A DNA stretch of 64,000 bases from positions 124,001 to 188,000 of the forward strand of contig NZ_NPKI01000017.1 of NCBI RefSeq assembly GCF_002284565.1, written 5' to 3'. Position numbers and translations under genes: made by a program. Each line of letters begins with the position of its first letter. The first letter of the stretch is position 1. Positions 11,564 to 22,053 of the stretch are shown here, one piece after another. The stretch comes from Mesorhizobium mediterraneum (GTDB lineage Bacteria > Pseudomonadota > Alphaproteobacteria > Rhizobiales > Rhizobiaceae). The notes under the pieces were generated by a model, which was given only the letters and a program-made list of their open reading frames with translations, ran no database searches and was not told where the DNA came from.

Positions 11564-12768
11564 TGGCGCTGCTTCCGGTTGCCGACGCGCTCGAGCGCCT
11601 GCTTGAAGATGCTGCGCCCTTGCAAGCTGAAAGCGTCACCCTGATGGACGCCGCCGACCGGATACTGGCGGAGCCGCTCGCGGCGCTCCGCACCCAGCCG
11701 CCCTTCAACGCGTCCGCCATGGACGGCTATGCAGTGCGGGCCGAGGATGTCGCCTCCGTGCCGGCAACACTTGCGGTGATCGGCATGGCGCCGGCCGGAC
11801 GCGGCTTTGCCGGAACAGTCGGCCCGGCGCAGGCCGTGCGCATCTTCACCGGCGCGCCGCTTCCCGCAGGCGCTGACACCATCGTCATCCAGGAGAATGT
11901 CCGCGACCTCGGCGGCGGCAGCATCGAAGTGACCGCGTCGACAGTTGAAGGCCGCAACATCCGCCGCCTCGGGCTCGATTTCTCGAAGGGCGACGTTCTG
12001 CTGGAGAAAGGCCGCCTGCTTGATCCGGCGGCGTTGTCGCTGGCGGCGTCGGCCAACCATCCGCAGGTCAGCGTGGTGAAACGGCCGCTGGTCGCCATCA
12101 TCGCCACCGGCGACGAATTGCTGCCGCCAGGCAGCGACCTTGGCCCGGACCAGATCATCTCGTCCAACGCCTATGGCGTCGCTGCCGCGGCCCGCTCGGC
12201 CGGCGCCAGCGCGCTCGACCTCGGCATCGCCCCCGACCGCAAAGAGGCGATTGCCGCGCTGGTGAAAAAGGCGGTTAACGCAGGGGCTGACGTCATCGTC
12301 ACGCTGGGCGGCGCCTCGGTCGGCGACCACGACCTCGTCCACGACGTGTTGACCGGCGAAGGCATGACGCTCGATTTCTGGAAGATCGCCATGCGGCCCG
12401 GCAAGCCGCTGATGTTCGGCCGGCTGGGCGACATCCGCTGCATCGGCCTGCCCGGCAATCCGGTGGCGAGCCTGGTCTGCACGCAGCTCTTCCTGAAGCC
12501 GCTGCTTGCGCGGCTTGGCGGACGCGCCTACCGGCAGGACATGCGTCAGGCGCGGCTCGGTGCCGCCATGGCGGCCAACGATATCAGGCAGGACTATGTA
12601 CGCGCCGTGGTGAAGGAAGACGCGGGCACGCTCAAGGCGACGCCGTTCGGCATCCAGGATTCCTCGATGCTCAGAATGCTGGCCGACGCCAACGGGCTGA
12701 TCGTGCGCGAGCCATTCGCTCCCCCCGCCGCGACAGGTGCCGCCTGCAGCGTGCTGATGCTACGCTGA
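11563..12768 (+). CDS. moeA: Molybdopterin molybdotransferase
   Basis: Inserts molybdenum into adenylylated molybdopterin, the last general step of cofactor synthesis. It is 401 residues, the family length. Conserved motifs in order are [32 protein letters not shown] (the MoCF-binding domain), [10 protein letters not shown] and GLPGNPVAS. It starts on the last base of the moaC stop codon and ends 104 bases before lexA, whose own promoter lies in that gap. Confidence 0.96.
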   Translation: MALLPVADALERLLEDAAPLQAESVTLMDAADRILAEPLAALRTQPPFNASAMDGYAVRAEDVASVPATLAVIGMAPAGRGFAGTVGPAQAVRIFTGAPLPAGADTIVIQENVRDLGGGSIEVTASTVEGRNIRRLGLDFSKGDVLLEKGRLLDPAALSLAASANHPQVSVVKRPLVAIIATGDELLPPGSDLGPDQIISSNAYGVAAAARSAGASALDLGIAPDRKEAIAALVKKAVNAGADVIVTLGGASVGDHDLVHDVLTGEGMTLDFWKIAMRPGKPLMFGRLGDIRCIGLPGNPVASLVCTQLFLKPLLARLGGRAYRQDMRQARLGAAMAANDIRQDYVRAVVKEDAGTLKATPFGIQDSSMLRMLADANGLIVREPFAPPAATGAACSVLMLR

Positions 12769-12803
12769 ACAAAACGTCAACGCATTCATTAAACTTTAAA
12801 CAG

Positions 12804-12832
12804 TTGCGGAACACAACTGGAACAGATAGTGT
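12804..12832 (+). promoter_or_regulatory. lexA promoter
   Basis: TTGCGG (12804-12809), 17 bases, TAGTGT (12827-12832), about 40 bases before the lexA ATG. The spacer contains a LexA box, which supports the assignment. Confidence 0.55.
12809..12823. promoter_or_regulatory. LexA box (autoregulatory)
   Basis: GAAC-ACAACTG-GAAC, which on the other strand is GTTC-N7-GTTC, the direct-repeat SOS box known for alphaproteobacterial LexA. It overlaps the -35 element and spacer of the lexA promoter, so binding would repress lexA itself. Confidence 0.8.
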
Positions 12833-12834
12833 TT

Positions 12835-12849
12835 GTTCTGGGTTTGTTT
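12835..12849 (+). promoter_or_regulatory. Second, imperfect LexA box
   Basis: GTTC-TGGGTTT-GTTT, one base off GTTC-N7-GTTC and in opposite orientation to the box at 12809. It lies just downstream of the -10, between promoter and start codon. Confidence 0.5.
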
Positions 12850-12872
12850 TTCTGATTCTGTCGGGGGTCGCG

Positions 12873-13625
12873 ATGCTGACACGCAAACAACATGAGCTGC
12901 TGATGTTCATCCACGAGCGGCTGAAGGAAAGCGGCATTCCGCCCTCGTTTGACGAGATGAAGGAAGCGCTAGATCTCGCGTCCAAATCGGGAATCCATCG
13001 GTTGATCACGGCGCTGGAGGAACGCGGCTTCATTCGCCGGCTGCCCAACCGCGCCCGCGCGCTGGAAGTGCTGCGCCTGCCCGATTCGATCGCGCCCGGC
13101 CTCAATGCGGCGCGCAAATTTTCGCCGAGCGTCATTCAGGGCAGCCTTGGGCAGGGCAGCCTTGGGCAGGGCAGCCTCGGCCGACAGATCAAGCCGGCGC
13201 CGTCACGCATGCCTGCGGCCGGCAATGACGACGAGGTCGTTGCCACTGTCTCCATCCCGGTGATGGGCCGCATCGCTGCCGGTGTGCCGATCGATGCCAT
13301 CCAGCACCAGACGCATTCGATCTCGGTGCCACCGGACATGATCACAGGCGGCGCGCACTACGCGCTGGAGGTCAAGGGTGATTCGATGATCGAGGCCGGC
13401 ATCTTCGACGGCGACACGGTCATCATTCGCAACGCCGACACCGCCCAGCCTGGCGAGATCATTGTCGCCCTGGTCGACGAGGAGGAAGCGACGCTGAAGC
13501 GGTTCCGCCGCAAGGGCGCCTCGATCGCCCTGGAAGCCGCCAACCCGGCCTATGAGACGCGCATCTTCGGGCCGGACCGGGTCAAGGTGCAAGGCAAGCT
13601 CGTCGGATTGATCCGACGTTACTGA
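12873..13625 (+). CDS. lexA: LexA repressor (S24 autopeptidase)
   Basis: SOS repressor of 250 residues. The N-terminal winged helix begins [17 protein letters not shown], with the recognition helix near [17 protein letters not shown]. The C-terminal S24 domain has the Ala-Gly cleavage site (A136-G137 in [10 protein letters not shown]), catalytic Ser171 in [13 protein letters not shown] and Lys209 in ATLKRF. The linker carries three GSLGQ repeats (residues about 89-103), from a 15-bp unit repeated three times in DNA. This makes the protein longer than enterobacterial LexA (202). Two LexA boxes precede it. Its 3' end overlaps comEC by 7 bases on the other strand. Confidence 0.97.
   Translation: MLTRKQHELLMFIHERLKESGIPPSFDEMKEALDLASKSGIHRLITALEERGFIRRLPNRARALEVLRLPDSIAPGLNAARKFSPSVIQGSLGQGSLGQGSLGRQIKPAPSRMPAAGNDDEVVATVSIPVMGRIAAGVPIDAIQHQTHSISVPPDMITGGAHYALEVKGDSMIEAGIFDGDTVIIRNADTAQPGEIIVALVDEEEATLKRFRRKGASIALEAANPAYETRIFGPDRVKVQGKLVGLIRRY
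13137..13181 (+). repeat. 15-bp tandem repeat inside lexA (3 copies)
   Basis: CAGGGCAGCCTTGGG is repeated three times, the third with two changes. It is in frame and encodes QGSLG three times in the hinge between the DNA-binding and peptidase domains. Such repeats can change copy number by slippage. Confidence 0.9.
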
Positions 13626-16063
13626 ACGGCAGCTTTCTTGGGTTTCTCAGGCTTACGGTATGGCGGCAGGCCCCTCGCCTCGCGCGAAAATCTCCGCTGC
13701 TCATGCCAAGGCCTATATGGCTGTTTGACGGCAAAACGGATTTCTGCGCGCGTCGTCGCCGATAGCGGATCGAAAAAGACGGCGGCACTGCCCATGCGAG
13801 CGAGCTGCCGTTTGGTCACGACGAGGACCAGCGGGTTGCGGCAGGGATTATAATAGGCCGTGGCATCGTCGATGACGATCAAGTCCGCAAAGGCACAGGC
13901 TGGCCGCGCGATTTTGCGGTCGTCGGCGAGCGCGATGATCGCGCCGGACGGATGCCGGGCGAGGCACAGGCCGGCAGTGCAATAGAAAGGCGCTCCCGGC
14001 GGCAGGTCGGCCGGGTCGGCGATGTCGAACCGCACGTCTCCTTTTTCGAACGTCTCCGGCTCGACAATGGTCGCTGAAGTCAGCGCATGTTTCCAGTTGT
14101 CGGTGGTGAATTCGTTCGAGCGCACCCGGTTGACGGCAAGTTCGCCGCCGCCGATCGGCAGCGCCACCAGATGCGCATCCTCCGAGATCAGCACGTCGGG
14201 GGTTCGCGTCTCGGAAATCGTCAGCAGGCCGGCAAGCGCAAAGGGAAGTGCCGCAAGCCGCAACCATGTCGTCGCCATCGTGGCGATGACCAGGGCGACC
14301 GTCACCAGCAGAACCGACTGCAACGAAATCAGCCCGACTGCATCGACCGGCGAACGCTCGGAGATCCATCCCGATATTGCAATCATGGCCGTCAGCCCCT
14401 TGCCCATCATGTAGAGGAAAGGTCCGTCGAAGCCGAAAGGCATTGCCAAGGCGCTGACGACCGCCAGGAACATGACGACCGTGACGATCGGCATGACGGC
14501 CAGATTGGCAAACAGACTGAGCGGCGAGACGCGCTGGAAGTGCCAGATGGCGAAGAGCGCGGTGGCGCTGCCGGCAATGATGGAGGTCATGGCGATGGTG
14601 CCTGTTCCAGCGACGAGCTTCCGCGTGACGAAAGCGGCCGGTGACCGTCGCTGTGGCGGCGCCGTGGCCTTGTCGGCACGATAGTCGGACCAGCCGGCAT
14701 AGGCGCCCACGAGAGCCGCGGTCGCGGCGAAGGACATCTGGAAGCTTGGGCCGACCACCTCGTGCGGCGACACGACGATGACGGCGATGGCTGAAATCGT
14801 AAGATTGCGCATGGTGAGCGCAGCCCGGTCGAACAGCACGGCGACAAGCATTACCGCCAGCATGATGAAGCTGCGCTCAGCCGCGACCACGATGCCGGAA
14901 AAAATGAGATAGGCAGCGATGGAAAGGAGTGCGGCGGCAGCCGCATATTTTTTGACCGGCCGGCGCGACGAAAAATCGGGAAACAGCGCAAAGGCGCCGC
15001 GCAGCAATCCCATGATGGTGCCGGCGACAAGCGCCATGTGCAGGCCGGAAATGGAGATGATGTGGTAGATGCCGGTGCGCCGCATCGATTCGTTGATCTC
15101 TTCGGGGATGCCGGCACGCACGCCGACGATCAGCGCAGCGGCAATCTCCCCCTCGGCGCCACCGATGCTGTCCCTGATATGGTCGGCGATGGTTTCACGC
15201 GCCTTTTCGATCGACGAAGAAAGGCGCGCGGCTAACGGTGCATCTTCGGAAGCGACGATCTTCGGATTGCCGAGGAAAAAGCCACTGGCGCCGATACCGG
15301 CGAAATAGCTGTCAAAGGAGAAGTCATAGCTGTCGGGCCGAACCGGGCCAGTCGGAGGCAAAAGCCTTGCATAGCCGGTTGCCACCGAGCCTGCGGTCAT
15401 CTCAGCGGGAATTTTGCGTGCCGAAACCCTGACACGTTCCGGTGCATAACGCAGTGTCGGCCGGGCGGTCGATATCACGTCGAGGGTCAGCCTGATCCGG
15501 CCATTCGCCATCTGGTCGAGCCTGACGACGCGGCCGGTGAGTTGGGTCTGGATTACCGAACCGAGCATCTGCGTTCCCGCGCGCCAGGTTTCAACCTTGG
15601 CGGCGAGCACACCGAGCGCGCACAGCAACGCTGCCATGAAACACAAATGTGTTTTGCGCCATGACCGCGTGACCGCTGCGCACAATGCTGTGAGGACCAC
15701 CACGGCAATGGGCTGCGGAAAGTCCGGTTCCACGGCAAGCGAGAAATAGACGATCACTCCGGATGCCAGGAAAACCGGCACCAGCAGGAAGGCGACGCCG
15801 CGGTCGAGCTCCATGCCCGCCGCCGAAACCACGCTGTTGCGGATAGCGGATAGTGAAAGACGGCGGAAATGAACGACAGGAGCCGGTATTGGCGCCGGTA
15901 TTGGCGCGGAGCGGTCCGGCGAGAGAGGCTGGATGCCGGGGTGCGACGCAGGCAGCGAAACGGGTAGCGGCTCGACGGGAGAAACGTCGGCAAACAGCGA
16001 TCGTTCGCTGACGCTCGCGATCGCGCCCTCGCTCTCGTCCACGCCGCGGCCTGGTCCAGCCAT
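13619..16063 (-). CDS. comEC: ComEC/Rec2 family competence membrane protein
   Basis: Large inner-membrane protein of 814 residues related to the DNA-uptake channel. A soluble start of about 95 residues is followed by hydrophobic segments, a DUF4131/OB-like part (about 100-270) and the competence domain (about 290-590) with the conserved [13 protein letters not shown] stretch. After the last helices a soluble tail (about 620-814) replaces the metallo-beta-lactamase-like domain: no HxHxDH motif is visible, but it has the spacing of that fold. It converges on lexA (7-base overlap) and is divergent from gltX. Together with dprA at 61659 it represents the uptake and processing machinery; whether this organism is competent cannot be told. 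Confidence 0.9.
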   Translation of the reverse strand: MAGPGRGVDESEGAIASVSERSLFADVSPVEPLPVSLPASHPGIQPLSPDRSAPIPAPIPAPVVHFRRLSLSAIRNSVVSAAGMELDRGVAFLLVPVFLASGVIVYFSLAVEPDFPQPIAVVVLTALCAAVTRSWRKTHLCFMAALLCALGVLAAKVETWRAGTQMLGSVIQTQLTGRVVRLDQMANGRIRLTLDVISTARPTLRYAPERVRVSARKIPAEMTAGSVATGYARLLPPTGPVRPDSYDFSFDSYFAGIGASGFFLGNPKIVASEDAPLAARLSSSIEKARETIADHIRDSIGGAEGEIAAALIVGVRAGIPEEINESMRRTGIYHIISISGLHMALVAGTIMGLLRGAFALFPDFSSRRPVKKYAAAAALLSIAAYLIFSGIVVAAERSFIMLAVMLVAVLFDRAALTMRNLTISAIAVIVVSPHEVVGPSFQMSFAATAALVGAYAGWSDYRADKATAPPQRRSPAAFVTRKLVAGTGTIAMTSIIAGSATALFAIWHFQRVSPLSLFANLAVMPIVTVVMFLAVVSALAMPFGFDGPFLYMMGKGLTAMIAISGWISERSPVDAVGLISLQSVLLVTVALVIATMATTWLRLAALPFALAGLLTISETRTPDVLISEDAHLVALPIGGGELAVNRVRSNEFTTDNWKHALTSATIVEPETFEKGDVRFDIADPADLPPGAPFYCTAGLCLARHPSGAIIALADDRKIARPACAFADLIVIDDATAYYNPCRNPLVLVVTKRQLARMGSAAVFFDPLSATTRAEIRFAVKQPYRPWHEQRRFSREARGLPPYRKPEKPKKAAVQ

Positions 16064-16165
16064 CGGGTCTGCCCCTTGCGCCCTTGACCTCCTATGCTAC
16101 ATGAACGCGCGACGCGCGAAAGTCCGCGCAACCACATCGGTTTCCTGCGCTTGCCCGAGAGTTCC

Positions 16166-17590
16166 ATGTCCGACAAGGTCGTCACCCGTTTTGCCCCCTC
16201 GCCCACCGGCTTCCTGCATATTGGCGGGGCCCGGACGGCGCTGTTCAACTGGCTGTATTCGAAACACACCGGCGGCAAGATGCTGCTGCGCATTGAAGAC
16301 ACCGATCGTGGGCGTTCGACCGATGCGGCAACCGCCGCCATTCTCGACGGGCTCTCCTGGCTCGGCCTCACCTGGGACGGCGAGCCGGTATCGCAGTTCG
16401 AGCGCGCGCCGCGCCACCGCGCTGTCGCCGAGGAGCTGGTGCGCCTCGGCAAGGCCTATTACTGCTATGCGACGCCGGCTGAGCTGGAGGCGATGCGTGA
16501 GAGCGCGCGGGCCAAGGGGCTGCCTCCCCGCTATGACGGCCGCTGGCGCGATCGCGACCCGTCGGAGGCGCCGGCCGGCGCCAAGGGCGCGATCCGCATC
16601 AAGGCGCCGGCCGACGGCGAGACGGTGGTGCATGACCTCGTGCAGGGCGATGTCCGCTTTCCCAACAAGGATCTCGACGATTTCATCATCCTGCGCTCGG
16701 ACGGCAATCCGACCTATATGCATGCCGTCGTCGTCGACGACCATGACATGGGCATCACCCACATCATCCGCGGCGACGACCATCTGACCAATGCCGCCCG
16801 CCAGATGGTGATCTATCGAGCCATGGGCTGGGACGTGCCGGCGATGTCGCATATCCCGCTGATCCATGGCGCCGACGGCGCCAAGCTGTCGAAGCGGCAC
16901 GGCGCCCTCGGCGTCGAAGCCTATCGTGCCATGGGCTATCTGCCCGAGGCACTGCTCAACTACCTGGCGCGGCTCGGCTGGAGCCACGGCGACGACGAGA
17001 TCATGTCGATCGCCGACATGATTGCGTGGTTCGACATCGGCGACGTCAACAAGGGAGCCGCCCGCTTCGACTTCGCCAAGCTCGAGGCGCTGAACGGCGT
17101 GCACATGCGCCGCATGAACGACGCCGAATTGCTCGATATCTTCATCGCCACTTTGCCCTATCTCGAAGGCGGCCCGGCGATCGCCGCGCGTCTCGACGAC
17201 ACGCGCAAGGCGCAGTTGCTTGCCGCCCTGCCAGGCCTGAAGGAGCGCGCCAAGACGCTGGTCGAGCTGGCCGACGGTGCCGCCTTCCTGTTCGCCGAGC
17301 GGCCGCTGCCGATCGATGAGAAGGCGGCTGCATTGCTCGGCGGTGGGGCGCGCGAGATCCTGCGGGGCGCGCACGTGGCGCTGAAGACGATTTCAGGCGA
17401 TTGGACGGCCGAAGCAGCGGAAGCAGCGATCCGGGAATATGCGCTGGCCGGCGGCCATAAGCTCGGCGCCGTGGCCCAACCTTTGCGTGCCGCGCTCACC
17501 GGAAAGAGCACCTCGCCCGGCGTGTTCGACGTGCTTGCCGTGCTTGGCCGCGAGGAAAGCCTGGCGCGCGTCGCGGATCAAATCGATTAG
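16166..17590 (+). CDS. gltX: Glutamyl-tRNA synthetase
   Basis: Charges tRNA-Glu, and probably tRNA-Gln, which the GatCAB enzyme then amidates (gatC and gatA are in this window). It is 474 residues from [15 protein letters not shown]. The class I HIGH-type motif ([14 protein letters not shown]) and the KMSKS-type motif (KLSKRHG) are intact. An in-frame ATG 24 codons upstream adds a non-conserved basic leader, so the inner start is preferred. It is divergent from comEC and is followed by gltA, the common rhizobial order. Confidence 0.97.
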   Translation: MSDKVVTRFAPSPTGFLHIGGARTALFNWLYSKHTGGKMLLRIEDTDRGRSTDAATAAILDGLSWLGLTWDGEPVSQFERAPRHRAVAEELVRLGKAYYCYATPAELEAMRESARAKGLPPRYDGRWRDRDPSEAPAGAKGAIRIKAPADGETVVHDLVQGDVRFPNKDLDDFIILRSDGNPTYMHAVVVDDHDMGITHIIRGDDHLTNAARQMVIYRAMGWDVPAMSHIPLIHGADGAKLSKRHGALGVEAYRAMGYLPEALLNYLARLGWSHGDDEIMSIADMIAWFDIGDVNKGAARFDFAKLEALNGVHMRRMNDAELLDIFIATLPYLEGGPAIAARLDDTRKAQLLAALPGLKERAKTLVELADGAAFLFAERPLPIDEKAAALLGGGAREILRGAHVALKTISGDWTAEAAEAAIREYALAGGHKLGAVAQPLRAALTGKSTSPGVFDVLAVLGREESLARVADQID

Positions 17591-17771
17591 CAAAACTGGC
17601 CCAAGAAGATTGGCATTGAAAGGTGGGTTTCGCAGTGCAACATTAGGTCTTGGCCCAATTTGGCACGCAAATCCAATTGCGGGCGCAAACGCGCGGACTC
17701 CGATCCTTTCGACGTGTTGCGTTGCAGATATTTCGCCTTTGCCGGCATGAGAAAACCAAAAGGAGTTTGCA

Positions 17772-19100
17772 ATGTCCGAAGCTGCGACAAAAATGGAATT
17801 TGGCGGCAAAACCCAGGCGTCGACTGCAAAACTTGAGTTCGGCGGCAAAACTCACGAACTCAAGGTGCGAAGCGGCTCGGTCGGACCTGATGTCATCGAT
17901 ATCGGCTCGCTTTACAGCACCACCGGGGCCTTCACCTACGATCCCGGCTTCACGTCGACGGCAAGCTGCGAGTCGGAAATCACTTTCATCGACGGCGATG
18001 CCGGCATCCTTTTGCATCGCGGCTATCCCATCGACCAGCTGGCCGAGCATGGCGACTTCCTCGAAGTCTGCTATCTCTTGCTCTACGGCGAATTGCCGAC
18101 CAAGGCGCAGAAGGACGATTTCGACTACCGGGTGACGCGCCACACCATGGTTCATGAGCAGATGTCGCGCTTCTTCACCGGCTTTCGCCGCGACGCGCAC
18201 CCGATGGCGGTGATGTGCGGCGTGGTCGGCGCGCTGTCGGCCTTCTATCACGATTCCACCGACATCTCGGACCCGTATCAGCGCATGGTCGCATCGATGC
18301 GGCTGATCGCGAAAATGCCGACGATCGCGGCGATGGCCTACAAATATCACATCGGCCAGCCCTTCATTTACCCGAAGAACGAGCTGAATTTCGCGGCCAA
18401 CTTCCTGCATATGTGCTTTGCCGTGCCGTGCGAGGAATACAAGATCAACCCGGTGCTGGCCCGTGCGATGGAGCGCATCTTCATCCTGCACGCCGATCAC
18501 GAGCAGAACGCCTCGACATCGACCGTCCGCCTCGCCGGCTCGTCGGGCGCCAATCCGTTTGCCTGCATCGCCGCCGGCATCGCCTGCCTGTGGGGACCGG
18601 CCCATGGCGGCGCCAACGAGGCGGCCTTGAACATGCTGGGCGAGATCGGCCATGTCGACCACATCCCGGAATTCATAGCCCGCGCCAAGGACAAGAACGA
18701 CCCGTTCCGGCTGATGGGTTTCGGCCACCGCGTCTACAAGAACTACGATCCGCGTGCCAAGATCATGCAGAAGACGGCACATGAGGTTCTGGGCGAACTC
18801 GGCATCAAGGACGATCCGCTGCTCGACATCGCCATGGAGCTGGAAAAGATCGCGCTGACCGACTCCTATTTCATTGAGAAGAAGCTCTATCCGAACGTCG
18901 ATTTCTATTCCGGCATAACGCTGAAGGCGCTGGGCTTCCCCACCACCATGTTCACGGTGCTGTTCGCAGTCGCCCGCACCGTCGGCTGGATCGCGCAGTG
19001 GAAAGAGATGATCGAGGATCCGCACCAGAAGATCGGCCGCCCGCGCCAGCTCTATACAGGTGCGCCGGAACGCGACTACGTGCCGATTGCGAAGCGGTAA
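17772..19100 (+). CDS. gltA: Citrate synthase
   Basis: First enzyme of the citric acid cycle: condenses oxaloacetate and acetyl-CoA. It is 442 residues with an AAAAGGAG ribosome site before the ATG. The catalytic His in [10 protein letters not shown] and the second His in [14 protein letters not shown] are present. The N-terminus holds a repeated KxEFGGKT motif (MEFGGKTQ, then LEFGGKTH), an internal duplication of about 14 residues. This is the type II, NADH-sensitive citrate synthase architecture with an N-terminal beta domain. It ends in the heptamer-repeat hairpin shared with lpxB. Confidence 0.97.
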   Translation: MSEAATKMEFGGKTQASTAKLEFGGKTHELKVRSGSVGPDVIDIGSLYSTTGAFTYDPGFTSTASCESEITFIDGDAGILLHRGYPIDQLAEHGDFLEVCYLLLYGELPTKAQKDDFDYRVTRHTMVHEQMSRFFTGFRRDAHPMAVMCGVVGALSAFYHDSTDISDPYQRMVASMRLIAKMPTIAAMAYKYHIGQPFIYPKNELNFAANFLHMCFAVPCEEYKINPVLARAMERIFILHADHEQNASTSTVRLAGSSGANPFACIAAGIACLWGPAHGGANEAALNMLGEIGHVDHIPEFIARAKDKNDPFRLMGFGHRVYKNYDPRAKIMQKTAHEVLGELGIKDDPLLDIAMELEKIALTDSYFIEKKLYPNVDFYSGITLKALGFPTTMFTVLFAVARTVGWIAQWKEMIEDPHQKIGRPRQLYTGAPERDYVPIAKR

Positions 19101-19109
19101 AAAGAAAAA

Positions 19110-19165
19110 GTGAGTAGTGAGTAGTAAATAGGAATTTTCTTCACTACTCACTACTCACTACTCAC
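19110..19165. terminator. Heptamer-repeat hairpin between convergent gltA and lpxB
   Basis: GTGAGTAGTGAGTAGT (19110-19125) pairs perfectly with 19150-19165. The right side holds further copies of the same 7-base unit (CACTACT). The left arm follows an A-rich tract, and the right arm contains the lpxB stop codon. It probably ends transcription from both sides and also looks like a short repeat expansion. Confidence 0.65.
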
Positions 19166-20328
19166 CCGTTGATGTACTTCATCACGACCCCCGCTGCGAT
19201 GTCGCCCGAAGGTCTGTCGACGGCCATGCGTCTGGCCACCTCGGCAAAACCGTCCTTCTGCCATGCGCGATAGGGGGTGTCGGAAAACAGCGCCTCCAAC
19301 TGCCGCGCCAGGTAATGCGGCCGCACATATTCGTTGTAGTTTTCCGGCACGACCGGACGGTCGGCGATGAGATTTGGCAAGGCGGCGCTCCATACGGTGA
19401 TCAGGCGCTGGGCCATCCGCATGACCGGATCGAGCCGGTAGCAGGAGATCATCGGCACACCCGACAGCGCCAACTCCAGCGACACCGTTCCCGATGCGAT
19501 CAGCGCCGCATCGGCCTTACCGAAAGCCTGCCATTTGCGTTCGGGATCAAGGATGATCTCCGGCTTCTCGTCCCAGCTTGCCACCGAAGCCCTGACCAGG
19601 TCGGCGACATGCGGCACCGTCGGCAACAGCAGGCGCAAGCGGTGTCCGCGCGCGCGCAGGATCGAGATCGTCTTGCCGAATGGGCCGACCAGCCGTCGCA
19701 CCTCGCCGCGACGCGAGCCGGGCAGCACAAGCAGTGTCTTCACGCGATCCTCGGACAGATCGCGCGGCAAGCTTTGCGCCTTGGCAGCGCCGAGCACGCC
19801 CGGATCATGCGTGAGGCGATGGCCGACATAGGTGCTGGGCGGACCGCCGAGGCGTGCGAGGTCCTTCACTTCGAAAGGCAGGATGCAGAGGATATGGTCG
19901 ACATACGGTTTCATCGCCACCGCCCTGCCCGGTCGCCACGCCCAGACGCTCGGGCAGACATAGTGAACGATCGGGATCGTCGGATCGGCGGCGCGAACCT
20001 TCTTCGCCACGCGCAGCGAAAAATCCGGGCTGTCGATGGTGATGAGACAGTCGGGCTTTCCACCAGCGACCGCGCTGGCCGTCTGGCTGATCCGCCGCAT
20101 CAGGCGCGGCAGGTCTCGCAGGATGGCGCTCAAGCCCATCAGCGCGATCTCGCCGCCGTCGAAGAGGGGCGTGAGGCCGAGCGCCTGCAAATGGCGGCCG
20201 CCGATGCCGACGAGCCGGACCTCGCGGCCGGTCGCGCGCTTGAGCGCCTCTACGATGTCGGCACCAAGCAGATCGCCGGATTCCTCGCCGGCAACGATGG
20301 CGATCTTCAGCGGTTTCTCAATCGCCAT
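19162..20328 (-). CDS. lpxB: Lipid-A-disaccharide synthase
   Basis: Joins UDP-2,3-diacylglucosamine and lipid X into the lipid A disaccharide at the inner face of the inner membrane. It is 388 residues from MAIEKPLKIAIVAGEESGD. The GEESGDLLGA start, the YVCPSVWAWRPGR block and the C-terminal SGTVSLELAL nucleotide-sugar motif are typical. The ATG lies inside the end of lpxI (11-base overlap), giving tight coupling. It is the last gene of the long envelope block. Confidence 0.97.
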   Translation of the reverse strand: MAIEKPLKIAIVAGEESGDLLGADIVEALKRATGREVRLVGIGGRHLQALGLTPLFDGGEIALMGLSAILRDLPRLMRRISQTASAVAGGKPDCLITIDSPDFSLRVAKKVRAADPTIPIVHYVCPSVWAWRPGRAVAMKPYVDHILCILPFEVKDLARLGGPPSTYVGHRLTHDPGVLGAAKAQSLPRDLSEDRVKTLLVLPGSRRGEVRRLVGPFGKTISILRARGHRLRLLLPTVPHVADLVRASVASWDEKPEIILDPERKWQAFGKADAALIASGTVSLELALSGVPMISCYRLDPVMRMAQRLITVWSAALPNLIADRPVVPENYNEYVRPHYLARQLEALFSDTPYRAWQKDGFAEVARRMAVDRPSGDIAAGVVMKYING

Positions 20329-21226
20329 GCGCCGGCTCCGCAGCGGGCAGGCCAATCACGAACAGGCCGAGCGCATTGGCGCGTGCGACGACGGTGGGGC
20401 CTTCCAGAACCAGCGAGCGGCCGGCTTCGACGGCAATGCCGGCAAGTCCGGCGGCATGCGCCGCCTCGATCGTCTGTGGGCCGATGGAGGGCAGGTCCGC
20501 GCGCAACTCCTGGCCGGGCTTGGCGCATTTGACCAGGACGCCGCGCGTTCTGCCGGCAAGTCTGCCATGGCCGCGCAACTGCCTTGTTCGATCAAGCAAT
20601 CCATCGGTGCCCTCGACGCCCTCCAGCGCGATGGCGCGGCCGCCGATCGCGACAGCTGCCTGGCCGATATCCAGCGCACCGATGGCCTTTGCCGCCGCAT
20701 GTGCCGCTTCGATGTCGCGCCAGTCGGATTTGCGCGGCGCTGCCTTGGTCAGCGTCCCTTCGGCCGCGACCAGCTCCGGCACGATCTCATGGGCGCCGAC
20801 GACCTTGACCCCACGCGCCTCCAGAGCCCGCGTCAAAACCTTCAACAGACCGTCGTCACCACGGGCAAGCGCTATGACCACCGACGGCACCACAGCCAGC
20901 AAGCCGAGGCTCGGGCGCATGTCGATCAGTCTCGGCCGGCGCCTGATCTCGCCGGCAAGGACGAGATGGCTGATCCGTCGACGCCTCAGTAACGAAGCCA
21001 GCGAACCGATGTCTTCCAGAGCGAGGCTCTCATGCTCGTAGCCGCTGAGGTCGGACTTGCGGTCGACTTCGCCCTCGATCAGGATAATGACGGGCGGGTA
21101 GCCTTGTCCGGCCAGGCTGATCGCAACTTCGACCGGCAAACTGCCGCCGCCGGCGATGATGCCGACCCTGGCATCTGGCGCGAGATCAAGGCCCGTCCGG
21201 GTGGCCTCAATTTTCGTCATCTGCAT
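20318..21226 (-). CDS. lpxI: UDP-2,3-diacylglucosamine pyrophosphatase LpxI
   Basis: Hydrolyses UDP-2,3-diacylglucosamine to lipid X, the step done by LpxH in enterobacteria; LpxI is the unrelated alphaproteobacterial enzyme (DUF1009 family). It is about 302 residues. The N-terminal VGIIAGGGSLPVEVA, the RRPRLIDMRPSLGLL block and the C-terminal GLPAAEP are as in LpxI. A second ATG two codons on is equally possible. It overlaps the 3' end of lpxA and the 5' end of lpxB, consistent with the order lpxA-lpxI-lpxB. Confidence 0.95.
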   Translation of the reverse strand: MQMTKIEATRTGLDLAPDARVGIIAGGGSLPVEVAISLAGQGYPPVIILIEGEVDRKSDLSGYEHESLALEDIGSLASLLRRRRISHLVLAGEIRRRPRLIDMRPSLGLLAVVPSVVIALARGDDGLLKVLTRALEARGVKVVGAHEIVPELVAAEGTLTKAAPRKSDWRDIEAAHAAAKAIGALDIGQAAVAIGGRAIALEGVEGTDGLLDRTRQLRGHGRLAGRTRGVLVKCAKPGQELRADLPSIGPQTIEAAHAAGLAGIAVEAGRSLVLEGPTVVARANALGLFVIGLPAAEPAHGD

Positions 21227-22046
21227 CGTCGCCGTCGCCACCCCTGAGCGACGGGACGGCATAGTGCCGCTTGCCGCGACTGGCGATGAAATCGATGATT
21301 TTCATGGCGGTCGGTGAGGAGGCGAATTCCGCCTTGGCGAACTCGACGTTTTCGCCGACGGTTCGGGAGCGATCGAAGATTGTCCTGTAGGCCTTGCGCA
21401 GCGTATGGATCTCGGAGCGCGGCAGGCCGGCGCGCTTCAGGCCGATGATGTTGAGGCCGCGAAGTTTGGCGCGATTGCCGACGGCGATGGCGTAGGGAAT
21501 GACATCGCCGACGATTGCCGAGCAACCGCCGAGAAAGGCGTTGTCGCCGACGCGGACAAACTGATGAACGGCGGTGAGGCCACCGATATAGACGTTGTCG
21601 CCGATCTCGCAATGGCCGCCCAACGTCGCCTGATTGGCAAAGGTGGCGTTCTTGCCGACGATGCAGTCATGGGCGATGTGGGCGTAGGCAAGGAAGTTGC
21701 CATTGTCGCCGATTGTCGTCTCGCCGCGGCTGGAATCGGTGCCGAGATGCATGGTCACGCCTTCGCGGATCGTGCAGTTCTCACCGATGACCAGCGTGGT
21801 GCGGCCGCCCTTGTGCTTGGTGTTCTGCGGCGGCGCGCCCAGTGTCGCCATCGGATAGACCTTGGTCGACGCGCCGATGGTGGTCGCGCCCATCACCGAG
21901 ATATGGCTGACCAGTTCGACGCGGTCGCCGATCACTGCGTCGGCGCTGATGTGGCAGAACGGCCCGATGCGGACGCCTTCGCCGATTTTAGCGCCTGCCT
22001 CGATGACCGAAGATGGATGGATCACTGTCTGGATTTTCATAAGCAT
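21207..22046 (-). CDS. lpxA: UDP-N-acetylglucosamine acyltransferase
   Basis: First step of lipid A synthesis: adds a 3-hydroxyacyl chain from ACP to UDP-GlcNAc. It is 279 residues, or 277 if started at the second ATG (MKIQTVIHPSSVI). Many left-handed beta-helix hexapeptides are visible (VIEAGA, KIGEGV, RIGPFC), and the catalytic His lies in AYAHIAHDCIVG. The C-terminal helical domain contains RGLNIIGLKRAG. It lies 7 bases after fabZ and its 3' end overlaps lpxI. Confidence 0.97.
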   Translation of the reverse strand: MLMKIQTVIHPSSVIEAGAKIGEGVRIGPFCHISADAVIGDRVELVSHISVMGATTIGASTKVYPMATLGAPPQNTKHKGGRTTLVIGENCTIREGVTMHLGTDSSRGETTIGDNGNFLAYAHIAHDCIVGKNATFANQATLGGHCEIGDNVYIGGLTAVHQFVRVGDNAFLGGCSAIVGDVIPYAIAVGNRAKLRGLNIIGLKRAGLPRSEIHTLRKAYRTIFDRSRTVGENVEFAKAEFASSPTAMKIIDFIASRGKRHYAVPSLRGGDGDDADDEN

Positions 22047-22053
22047 TCGATCG

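Noticed and set aside
16083..16098. CTTGAC and TATGCT near 16083-16098 as the gltX promoter
   Set aside because: The two hexamers are only a few bases apart and no correctly spaced -35 is found for TATGCT.
17643..19151. 502-codon frame opposite gltA
   Set aside because: Shadow of the citrate synthase gene; no start signal or motif.
19110..19165. Short repeats as a CRISPR array
   Set aside because: The units are 7 bases with no spacers and they form one hairpin; no cas gene is present.
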